A stretch of 64,000 nucleotides of DNA, from contig JANCRA010000003.1 in the NCBI GenBank assembly GCA_024362935.1, forward strand, positions 39,493,291 to 39,557,290. The letters are read 5' to 3'. The notes beneath the pieces were generated by a model, which worked only from the letters and a program-made list of their open reading frames with translations, did no database searches and was not told where the DNA came from. This document shows, one piece after another, positions 1 through 8,688 of the stretch (position 1 is the stretch's first letter; the number at the start of each line of letters is the position of its first letter). Both the position numbers and the translations under genes were made by a program. This DNA comes from Setophaga petechia. Its lineage: Eukaryota; Chordata; Aves; Passeriformes; Parulidae.

Positions 1-637
1 TTTTAAATGAGAAAGGCTTGAGCTCCAGACACAATTCCGCAGGCAAAGGCATCCCAAGGGGATCGAAAAAGTGCCACAACATGGCTGCCTCCGCACATTT
101 TTCCTTGGGACCGTCCCTAGCCCTAGGCTGATTGACCAGTTTAGGGCTTAGGCTTACGCCTAGGGTAAGGGCTTTTTAATCCAGAAAGCCCTGAGCTCCA
201 GGCACACTGCAACTGCAAAAGGTATCCCAAGGGGAGCGCAAAAGTGCCACAACATCGCTGCCTCCACAGCTTTTCTTTGGTGCCATCCCTAACCCTAGGC
301 TGATTTACCTGGCTAGGGCTAGGGTTAGGGTTACGCCTAGGGTTAGGATTTTTTAAATGAGAAAGGCTTGAGCTCCAGACACAATTCAGCTGGCAAAGGC
401 ATCCCAAGGGGATCGAAAAAGTGCCACAACATGGCTGCCTCCGCCCATTTTTCCTTGGGACCGTCCCTAACCCTAGGCTGATTGACCAGTTTAGGGCTTA
501 GGCTTACGCCTAGGGTAAGGGCTTTTTAATCCAGAAAGCCCTGAGCTCCAGGCACACTGCAACTGCAAAAGGTATCCCAAGGGGAGCGAAAAAGTGCCAC
601 AACTTTGCTGCCTCCACAGCTTTTTCTTTGGTGCCAT

Positions 638-699
638 CCCTAACCCTAGGCTGATTTACCTGGCTAGGGCTAGGGTTAGGGTTACGCCTAGGGTTAGGG
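638..699. repeat. Telomere-motif inverted repeat, one example of many
   Basis: CCCTAACCCTAGGC (638-651) and GCCTAGGGTTAGGG (686-699) are perfect 14-nt reverse complements separated by 34 nt. The spacer itself carries GGG runs spaced by CTA or TTA. The same arrangement recurs in half B of nearly every unit. Half A has the same inverted repeat with one mismatch (GCCTAGGGTAAGGG) and a 29-nt spacer. A hairpin, or a G-quadruplex within the loop, is possible on one strand. That is inferred from sequence only. Confidence 0.85.
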
Positions 700-1050
700 T
701 TTTTTAAATGAGAAAGGCTTGAGCTCCAGACACAATTCAGCTGGCAAAGGCACCCTAAGGGGATCGAAAAAGTGCCACAACATGGCTGCCTCCGCACATT
801 TTTCCTTGGGACCGTCCCTAACCCTAGGCTGATTGACCAGTTTAGGGCTTAGGCTTACGCCTAGGGTAAGGGCTTTTTAATCCAGAAAGCCCTGAGCTCC
901 AGGCACACTGCAACTGCAAAAGGTATCCCAAGGGGAGCGCAAAAGTGCCACAACATCGCTGCCTCCACAGCTTTTTCTTTGGTGCCATCCCTAACCCTAG
1001 GCTGATTTACCTGGCTAGGGCTAGGGTTAGGGTTACGCCTAGGGTTAGGG
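700..1050. repeat. Representative 351-bp satellite unit: dimer of half A and half B
   Basis: Half A (700-872, 173 bp) begins with TTTTTTAAATGAG and ends with CCTAGGGTAAGGG. Half B (873-1050, 178 bp) begins with CTTTTTAATCCAG and ends with CCTAGGGTTAGGG. The halves align throughout. Both hold a GAGCTCCAG block, AAGG(C/T)ATCCCAAGGGGA(T/G)CG, AAGTGCCACAACAT(G/C)GCTGCCTCC, then CCCTAACCCTAGGCTGATT and a G-rich telomere-like tail. The unit is therefore an ancestral monomer of about 175 bp that duplicated, diverged and now spreads as a dimer. Half B keeps the better telomere motif, with several GGG runs spaced by TTA or CTA. Half A has decayed versions such as TTAGGGCTTAGGC. Confidence 0.93.
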
Positions 1051-4000
1051 TTTTTTAAATGAGAAAGGCTTGAGCTCCAGACACAATTCCGCTGCCAAAG
1101 GCATCCCAAGGGGATCGAAAAAGTGCCACAACATGGCTGCCTCCGCACATTTTTCCTTGGGACCGTCCCTAACCCTAGGCTGATTGACCAGTTTAGGGCT
1201 TAGGCTTACACCTAGGGTAAGGGCTTTTTAATCCAGAAAGCCCTGAGCTCCAGGCACACTGCAACTGCAAAAGGTATCCCAAGGGGAGCGCAAAAGTGCC
1301 ACAACATCGCTGCCTCCACAGCTTTTTCTTTGGTGCCATCCCTAACCCTAGGCTGATTTACCTGGCTAGGGCTAGGGTTAGGGTTACGCCTAGGGTTAGG
1401 GTTTTTTAAATGAGAAAGGCTTGACCTCCAGACACAATTCAGCTGGCAAAGGCATCCCAAGGGGATCGAAAAAGTGCCACAACATGGCTGCCTCCGCACA
1501 TTTTTCCTTGGGACCGTCCCTAACCCTAGGCTGATTGACCAGTTTAGGGCTTAGGCTTACGCCTAGGGTAAGGGCTTTTTAATCCAGAAAGCCCTGAGCT
1601 CCAGGCACACTGCAACTGCAAAAGGTATCCCAAGGGGAGCGCAAAAGTGCCACAACATCGCTGCCTCCACAGCTTTTTCTTTGGTGCCATCCCTAACCCT
1701 AGGCTGATTTACCTGGCTAGGGCTAGGGTTAGGGTTACGCCTAGGGTTAGGGTTTTTTAAATGAGAAAGGCTTGAGCTCCAGACACAATTCAGCTGGCAA
1801 AGGCATCCCAAGGGGATCGAAAAAGTGCCACAACATGGCTGCCTCCGCACATTTTTCCTTGGGACCGTCCCTAACCCTAGGCTGATTGACCAGTTTAGGG
1901 CTTAGGCTTACGCCTAGGGTAAGGGCTTTTTAATCCAGAAAGCCCTGAGCTCCAGGCACACTGCAACTGCAAAAGGTATCCCAAGGGGAGCGCAAAAGTG
2001 CCACAACATCGCTGCCTCCACAGCTTTTTCTTTGGTGCCATCCCTAACCCTAGGCTGATTTACCTGGCTAGGGCGAGGGTTAGGGTTACGCCTAGGGTTA
2101 GGGTTTTTTAAATGAGAAAGGCTTGAGCTCCAGACACAATTCAGCTGGCAAAGGCATCCCAAGGGGATCGAAAAAGTGCCACAACATGGCTGCCTCCGCA
2201 CATTTTTCCTTGGGACCGTCCCTAACCCCAGGCTGATTGACCAGTTTAGGGCTTAGGCTTACGCCTAGGGTAAGGGCTTTTTAATCCAGAAAGCCCTGAG
2301 CTCCAGGCACACTGCAACTGCAAAAGGTATCCCAAGGGGAGCGCAAAAGTGCCACAACATCGCTGCCTCCACAGCTTTTTCTTTGGTGCCATCCCTAACC
2401 CTAGGCTGATTTACCTGGCTAGGGCTAGGGTTAGGGTTACGCCTAGGGTTAGGGTTTTTTAAATGAGAAAGGCTTGAGCTCCAGACACAATTCCGCAGGC
2501 AAAGGCATCCCAAGGGGATCGAAAAAGTGCCACAACATGGCTGCCTCCGCACATTTTTCCTTGGGACCGTCCCTAACCCTAGGCTGATTGACCAGTTTAG
2601 GGCTTAGGCTTACGCCTAGGGTAAGGGCTTTTTAATCCAGAAAGCCCTGAGCTCCAGGCACACTGCAACTGCAAAAGGTATCCCAAGGGGAGCGCAAAAG
2701 TTCCACAACATCGCTGCCTCCACAGCTTTTTCTTTGGTGCCATCCCTAACCCTAGGCTGATTTACCTGGCTAGGGCTAGGGTTAGGGTTAGGCCTAGGGT
2801 TAGGGTTTTTTAAATGAGAAAGGCTTGAGCTCCAGACACAATTCAGCTGGCAAAGGCATCCCAAGGGGATCGAAAAAGTGCCACAACATGGCTGCCTCCG
2901 CACATTTTTCCTTGGGACCGTCCCTAACCCTAGGCTGATTGACCAGTTTAGGGCTTAGGCTTACGCCTAGGGTAAGGGCTTTTTAATCCAGAAAGCCCTG
3001 AGCTCCAGGCACACTGCAACTGCAAAAGGTATCCCAAGGGGAGCCCAAAAGTGCCACAACATCGCTGCCTCCACAGCTTTTTCCTTGGTGCCATCCCTAA
3101 CCCTAGGCTGATTTACCTGGCTAGGGCTAGGGTTAGGGTTACGCCTAGGGTTAGGGTTTTTTAAATGAGAAAGGCTTGAGCTCCAGACACAATTCAGCTG
3201 GCAAAGGCATCCCAAGGGGATCGAAAAAGTGCCACAACATGGCTGCCTCCGCACATTTTTCCTTGGGACCGTCCCTAACCCTAGGCTGATTGACCAGTTT
3301 AGGGCTTAGGCTTACGCCTAGGGTAAGGGCTTTTTAATCCAGAAAGCCCTGAGCTCCAGGCACACTGCAACTGCAAAAGGTATCCCAAGGGGAGCGCAAA
3401 AGTGCCACAACATCGCTGCCTCCACAGCTTTTTCTTTGGTGCCATCCCTAACCCTAGGCTGATTTACCTGGCTAGGGCTAGGGTTAGGGTTACGCCTAGG
3501 GTTAGGGTTTTTTAAATGAGAAAGGCTTGAGCTCCAGACACAATTCCGCTGCCAAAGGCATCCCAAGGGGATCGAAAAAGTGCCACAACATGGCTGCCTC
3601 CGCACATTTTTCCTTGGGACCGTCCCTAACCCTAGGCTGATTGACCAGTTTAGGGCTTAGGCTTACGCCTAGGCTAAGGGCTTTTTAATCCAGAAAGCCC
3701 TGAGCTCCAGGCACACTGCAACTGCAAAAGGTATCCCAAGGGGAGCGCAAAAGTGCCACAACATCGCTGCCTCCACAGCTTTTTCTTTGGTGCCATCCCT
3801 AACCCTAGGCTGATTTACCTGGCTAGGGCTAGGGTTAGGGTTACGCCTAGGGTTAGGGTTTTTTAAATGAGAAAGGCTTGAGCTCCAGACACAATTCAGC
3901 TGCCAAAGGCATCCCAAGGGGATCGAAAAAGTGCCACAACATGGCTGCCTCCGCACATTTTTCCTTGGGACCGTCCCTAACCCTAGGCTGATTGACCAGT

Positions 4001-6226
4001 TTAGGGCTTAGGCTTACGCCTAGGGTAAGGGCTTTTTAATCCAGAAAGCCCTGAGCTCCAGGCACACTGCAACTGCAAAAGGTATCCCAAGGGGAGCGCA
4101 AAAGTGCCACAACATCGCTGCCTCCACAGCTTTTTCTTTGGTGCCATCCCTAACCCTAGGCTGATTTACCTGGCTAGGGCTAGGGTTAGGGTTACGCCTA
4201 GGGTTAGGGTTTTTTAAATGAGAAAGGCTTGACCTCCAGACACAATTCCGCAGGCAAAGGCATCCCAAGGGGATCGAAAAAGTGCCACAACATGGCTGCC
4301 TCCGCACATTTTTCCTTGGGACCGTCCCTAACCCTAGGCTGATTGACCAGTTTAGGGCTTAGGCTTACGCCTAGGCTAAGGGCTTTTTAATCCAGAAAGC
4401 CCTGAGCTCCAGGCACACTGCAACTGCAAAAGGTATCCCAAGGGGAGCGCAAAAGTGCCACAACATCGCTGCCTCCACAGCTTTTTCTTTGGTGCCATCC
4501 CTAACCCTAGGCTGATTTACCTGGCTAGGGCTAGGGTTAGGGTTACGCCTAGGGTTAGGGTTTTTTAAATGAGAAAGGCTTGAGCTCCAGACACAATTCA
4601 GCTGGCAAAGGCATCCCAAGGGGATCGAAAAAGTGCCACAACATGGCTGCCTCCGCACATTTTTCCTTGGGACCGTCCCTAACCCTAGGCTGATTGACCA
4701 GTTTAGGGCTTAGGCTTACGCCTAGGCTAAGGGCTTTTTAATCCAGAAAGCCCTGAGCTCCAGGCACACTGCAACTGCAAAAGGTATCCCAAGGGGAGCG
4801 CAAAAGTGCCACAACATCGCTGCCTCCACAGCTTTTTCTTTGGTGCCATCCCTAACCCTAGGCTGATTTACCTGGCTAGGGCTAGGGTTAGGGTTACGCC
4901 TAGGGTTAGGGTTTTTTAAATGAGAAAGGCTTGACCTCCAGACACAATTCAGCTGGCAAAGGCATCCCAAGGGGATCGAAAAAGTGCCACAACATGGCTG
5001 CCTCCGCACATTTTTCCTTGGGACCGTCCCTAGCCCTAGGCTGATTGACCAGTTTAGGGCTTAGGCTTACGCCTAGGGTAAGGGCTTTTTAATCCAGAAA
5101 GCCCTGAGCTCCAGGCACACTGCAACTGCAAAAGGTATCCCAAGGGGAGCGCAAAAGTGCCACAACATCGCTGCCTCCACAGCTTTTTCTTTGGTGCCAT
5201 CCCTAACCCTAGGCTGATTTACCTGGCTAGGGCTAGGGTTAGGGTTACGCCTAGGGTTAGGGTTTTTTAAATGAGAAAGGCTTGAGCTCCAGACACAATT
5301 CAGCTGGCAAAGGCATCCCAAGGGGATCGAAAAAGTGCCACAACATGGCTGCCTCCGCACATTTTTCCTTGGGACCGTCCCTAACCCTAGGCTGATTGAC
5401 CAGTTTAGGGCTTAGGCTTACGCCTAGGGTAAGGGTTTTTTAATCCAGAAAGCCCTGAGCTCCAGGCACACTGCAACTGCAAAAGGTATCCCAAGGGGAG
5501 CGCAAAAGTGCCACAACATCGCTGCCTCCACAGCTTTTTCTTTGGTGCCATCCCTAACCCTAGGCTGATTTACCTGGCTAGGGCTAGGGTTAGGGTTACG
5601 CCTAGGGTTAGGGTTTTTTAAATGAGAAAGGCTTGAGCTCCAGACACAATTCAGCTGGCAAAGGCATCCCAAGGGGATCGAAAAAGTGCCACAACATGGC
5701 TGCCTCCGCACATTTTTCCTTGGGACCGTCCCTAACCCCAGGCTGATTGACCAGTTTAGGGCTTAGGCTTACGCCTAGGGTAAGGGCTTTTTAATCCAGA
5801 AAGCCCTGAGCTCCAGGCACACTGCAACTGCAAAAGGTATCCCAAGGGGAGCGCAAAAGTGCCACAACATCGCTGCCTCCACAGCTTTTTCTTTGGTGCC
5901 ATCCCTAACCCTAGGCTGATTTACCTGGCTAGGGCTAGGGTTAGGGTTACGCCTAGGGTTAGGGTTTTTTAAATGAGAAAGGCTTGAGCTCCAGACACAA
6001 TTCCGCAGGCAAAGGCATCCCAAGGGGATCGAAAAAGTGCCACAACATGGCTGCCTCCGCACATTTTTCCTTGGGACCGTCCCTAACCCTAGGCTGATTG
6101 ACCAGTTTAGGGCTTAGGCTTACACCTAGGGTAAGGGCTTTTTAATCCAGAAAGCCCTGAGCTCCAGGCACACTGCAACTGGAAAAGGTATCCCAAGGGG
6201 AGCGAAAAAGTGCCACAACTTTGCTG

Positions 6227-6231
6227 CCTCC
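6227..6231. repeat. Target-site duplication, left copy (CCTCC)
   Basis: CCTCC lies directly before the LTR terminus TGTTGCC and is repeated directly after the far LTR terminus at 14,627-14,631. An uninterrupted satellite unit has a single CCTCC at this place (CTGCCTCCACAGC), so the pair is a genuine 5-bp duplication made by integrase. Confidence 0.88.
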
Positions 6232-6353
6232 TGTTGCCTTCTGGTTCCGAAGGCAAGGCGACCTGGTTCCAAAGCACAGCACGGCGGCCTCCACCCTGGC
6301 CTGCTCGGGCTATAGACGACGCTTGCACCAATGTGGTGGACGGTCAAATAGGC

Positions 6354-6359
6354 TTTATT
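6354..6359 (-). promoter_or_regulatory. Polyadenylation signal AATAAA in 3' LTR
   Basis: TTTATT on the plus strand reads AATAAA on the minus strand, followed by GCCTATTTGACC and a GT-containing stretch. This is the signal expected to end the viral transcript. The copy in the 5' LTR is at 14,405-14,410. Confidence 0.8.
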
Positions 6360-6375
6360 GTCTCTTCTCTAAGGG

Positions 6376-6382
6376 TTTTATA
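6376..6382 (-). promoter_or_regulatory. TATA box of 3' LTR copy
   Basis: The minus-strand sequence CTATAAAACCC holds a consensus TATA element. The matching copy in the 5' LTR (14,427-14,433) is the one expected to drive the provirus. Confidence 0.75.
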
Positions 6383-6396
6383 GTTTGGGGGGTTTC

Positions 6397-6404
6397 TTAC
6401 GTAA
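6397..6404. promoter_or_regulatory. Palindromic TTACGTAA in U3, bZIP-type site
   Basis: TTACGTAA lies about 15 bp upstream of the TATA box in viral orientation. It is a perfect palindrome matching the class of sites bound by PAR-bZIP, E4BP4 and C/EBP-related factors. It is also present in the 5' LTR at 14,448-14,455. Function is inferred only from the motif and its position. Confidence 0.4.
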
Positions 6405-6460
6405 AAAGGGGCTGGGGGTTAGTACAGGGTGGTACTGGTACCTCCTATGTTAGGGGGGTT

Positions 6461-6480
6461 ACATTCCTTGGCTACATTCC
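6461..6480 (-). promoter_or_regulatory. Paired GGAATGT motifs in U3 (TEAD/MCAT-like)
   Basis: ACATTCC occurs at 6,461-6,467 and 6,474-6,480, reading GGAATGT twice on the viral strand with a 13-bp repeat distance. GGAATGT is the core recognised by TEAD factors. The pair recurs in the 5' LTR about 8,051 bp further on. Binding is not shown. Confidence 0.35.
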
Positions 6481-6575
6481 GAGGGTGATCCTTATCTCTG
6501 GGAGGAGGGAAGAGAGGCTTCTTCTTGCAGCTTTCCGTAACAACCCGTTATCTTCCGAGCGCCTGTCCCTCCACA

Positions 6576-6593
6576 TCTCCCCCCCTCTCTCCC
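6576..6593 (-). promoter_or_regulatory. Polypurine tract (plus-strand primer)
   Basis: The minus strand reads GGGAGAGAGGGGGGGAGA directly before the LTR terminus TGTGGAGG. This uninterrupted 18-nt purine tract touching the 3' LTR is the expected primer for second-strand DNA synthesis. Confidence 0.92.
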
Positions 6594-6745
6594 ACAAATG
6601 AGTGAGGTAGTTACATGCATATATATATATAGGCACTAAATGAGGTAGAAGGTTGGGGTCTAACAAGGAAATAGGGGTTTTGGGAATCCTGAGTAAATTT
6701 CTGTCAGGCGAGTTTTCTCGTGACCGGCAGTGTTCCCTGATGAGT
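6594..6745 (-). other. Short 3' untranslated segment between env and polypurine tract
   Basis: About 150 bp with no open frame of note. It contains an alternating TA run near 6,618-6,632. It is short compared with type D viruses, which keep an RNA export element in this interval. I see no clear export element, but one could be structural and hidden from inspection. Confidence 0.6.
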
Positions 6746-8314
6746 TCACAGCATCTGTTGCCGTCCTACGAAAAAGATGTCAGTCCGTTCCAAGCGACTC
6801 CGAACAAATGAGACTAGCTTGTTCAGCAGGCACGGTCCGAAGGTAACAGCTAAAAGCAACATTGCCAGCGGACCTGCTAGGGTAGAAATTAGGGTGGTTA
6901 GCCATGGTGATCGATTGAACCAGGATTCGAACCAGCCCTGCTGGGCTTCCCTGTCTTTTTGTCTCTGAGCCAGTCTGTTTCGGAGCTCTGCCATGGAGTC
7001 TCTGACAACTCCTGTGTGATCCGCATAGAAGCAGCACTCCTCTTTCAGGGCAGCGCACAGGCCTCCCTGCTGCATGAACAGGAGGTCTAGACCTCGCCTG
7101 TTCTGCAGGACCACTTCTGAAAGTGAGGAGACTGACTTCTCCAGAAAGGATATGGATTTCTCGATCCTCTGCAGGTCCTCATCAATCGTCATCTGCAGCT
7201 GGGACAGTCCTTGGTGCTGAGTCGCTAGGGCCGAGACACCTGTTGCTGTTCCAGCAGCTCCCAAGCCGAGTAGCATCGCTATAGTTATACCTGTTAATAT
7301 TTCTCTTTTGTGGAGCCGGCTGGGTTCTTCGAAAAGGTGATACACCTCTTCATCTGAGTGATACAGGACCCTAGGAACGATCAGAACTTGGACACAGAAG
7401 TCGTTAGAATCACTGAATTTGGCAAGGAACACACAGGGACTCACCCCAGATTTTTGACAAACCCACATAGCAGATGCGGAGGGGACTACCCACTTATTAT
7501 TTTTCCTGTCAGGCTTGACTATTTCGGTACAGACGTCTCCTCTCCGCTTAGCTAGGGTTGCATTGCCAAAGCATTTGCCTCGACCTGTGACTTGGCTCAG
7601 GGTGATTCCCTTTCGGGGTGTGTCCCACCTGCATTGGTGAGGGGCATCGGCTGTGGAATAACTAAAGGGGGTATCTAAAGCGACTCCTTCATAAAAAGGG
7701 GGTTTAATATCATAACAAAGCCAACAGGAGTCAGTTAGGTTAGGGTTAGATTCGTTCAGGGATAGGAAGGTAGCATCTAACATACGAAGGATCGGGTCTG
7801 AATCTGACACGGCTGAGTGGCCTATCTGGAAGGCTTCCTCATCGCCGGTTGGGACCTTGGTGTCCCTTGTGGGTAAGGGTTTAGGGTAGGTTATGTTTCT
7901 CCCTTTCTGCGTGCTTTTTATTACTTTGTTGGGTCCAACTGCTCGGGGTGCCGACGGTAAAAGCCTGGTAATTCGTACGTTCACCCATTGCTTTGACCCT
8001 TGAAGGACCACTGTCCACGCTTTGCCCACTGCCCAGCTAGGGTGATTTGGCTGTAAAACTGTCATGTTGTAATGAGTGCATTTTCGAATTCTGGGGATTT
8101 TATGGCGGTTCCGATAGTAATTTCCGTGAAGGAAGACTGGTGTTTTGCATCTTGCAGGTGCCCAGGTGAATTGTAGGAACTTGTCGGGCTCTTGAGGGTC
8201 CCATCCGGGCCCTGACGGCCTGGCATCCGTGACTATTGTTTCACAGCCCCAGTGCCCACAATGTCCCCACCCCGGTTGGTTACAGAGCTCTTTCCTGGGT
8301 TTGAAGCTGGGCAC
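6746..8314 (-). pseudogene. env, main segment: most of SU and all of TM, gamma-type
   Basis: This segment encodes most of the surface subunit and the whole transmembrane subunit of a retroviral envelope glycoprotein. Counting from the GTG at 8,314, a CWLC motif (residues 197-200) is the disulfide-exchange motif of gamma-type SU. RLHKR (333-337) is a furin-type cleavage site and is followed by a Gly/Ala-rich fusion peptide. The TM part has a heptad region, an immunosuppressive-type segment beginning LQNRRG (403) and the CX6CC motif (C420, C427, C428). The membrane span is about 471-494, followed by a tail of roughly 28 residues. Several N-x-S/T sites are present. The frame is open upstream to about 8,440 but lacks its own signal peptide, which lies in the other frame (8,233-8,688). 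The gene is therefore interrupted once. The TM half is intact. Confidence 0.93.
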
Positions 8315-8688
8315 CAGTAAGATAGGTACATGTGTGTGGCGTGTGGAGAATGGGGGTCTACCTTTGGTTGTCCTGGAAACAGATCTGTAACGCGAAGCAC
8401 GAAAGATGGGGTGTTCGGTGTGGTGATGTCTTTGAGTATCTTATTGTCGGTGAGATGTTGCATGACCCACCTGAATGGCTGATGGGGGTAGTGTTCTGAG
8501 CTGGCTTGCCCTCTGGTGACAAGCCCCAGCAGCAGTATCACACAAAAGCACTGTTGCTGTTTGGGTCTCACTCTTGGGGGTTTCTCAGGCGTTGTCTGAC
8601 GGCTTGGTGGTCTGTCACTTTCCTCTGGAAGGGGAGAGTACGCATCCCGAGGGCGTCCTATGATCATGTCCTGTAAACAGAAACTCAC
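8233..8688 (-). pseudogene. env, amino-terminal segment: signal peptide and start of SU
   Basis: The frame starts at ATG 8,688 and overlaps the end of pol by about 74 bp, as env usually does. A long polar leader precedes a hydrophobic core (residues 47-57, CFCVILLLGLV), with likely cleavage soon after, near Q-A-S. Early SU follows, up to a Tyr-Trp-Cys-Pro motif (124-127, about 8,319-8,308). After that the frame loses envelope character and stops at 8,233, while the neighbouring -1 frame carries the continuation. The break is thus between about 8,310 and 8,275. Its direction fits loss of one base (or gain of two) relative to an intact gene. It may be a real mutation or an assembly error. An alternative start is Met8. 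Confidence 0.85.

Larger units (their letters stand above)
1..6231. repeat. Telomere-like 351-bp satellite array, left arm
   Basis: About 17.7 copies of a 351-bp unit run head to tail and enter from beyond the left edge. Landmarks such as the start of the GGGCTTTTTAATCC block recur at exactly 351-bp spacing. Copies differ by only a few substitutions; one shared variant swaps GCGCAAAAG for GCGAAAAAG in half B, near 590, 6,200 and 31,806. The units contain no gene. Minus-strand open frames of 95 codons occur in every copy because 351 is a multiple of three and the copies are homogenised. The arm stops at 6,231 only because a provirus was inserted in half B; the same half resumes at 14,632. Confidence 0.97.
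6232..6575 (-). repeat. Provirus 3' LTR (344 bp)
   Basis: The terminus TGTTGCC on the plus strand pairs with CCACA at 6,575, giving the canonical TG...CA ends. On the minus strand a TATAAAA box lies at 6,382-6,376 and an AATAAA signal at 6,359-6,354. The polyadenylation signal therefore sits just before, or at the start of, a short R region. Its closeness to the TATA box suggests a U3 of about 225 bp and a short R, but the R limits are inferred. I see no base difference from the 5' LTR. Confidence 0.95.

Noticed and set aside
141..6062. Repeated minus-strand open frames of about 95 codons, one per satellite unit, also throughout 14,523-57,524
   Set aside because: They follow the 351-bp period, which is exactly 117 codons, so any open frame recurs in every copy. 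Part of each frame is just translated telomere motif (Asn-Pro and Arg-rich). Frames break or change at random one-base indels, with no sign of codon-level constraint. I see no signal, domain or promoter.
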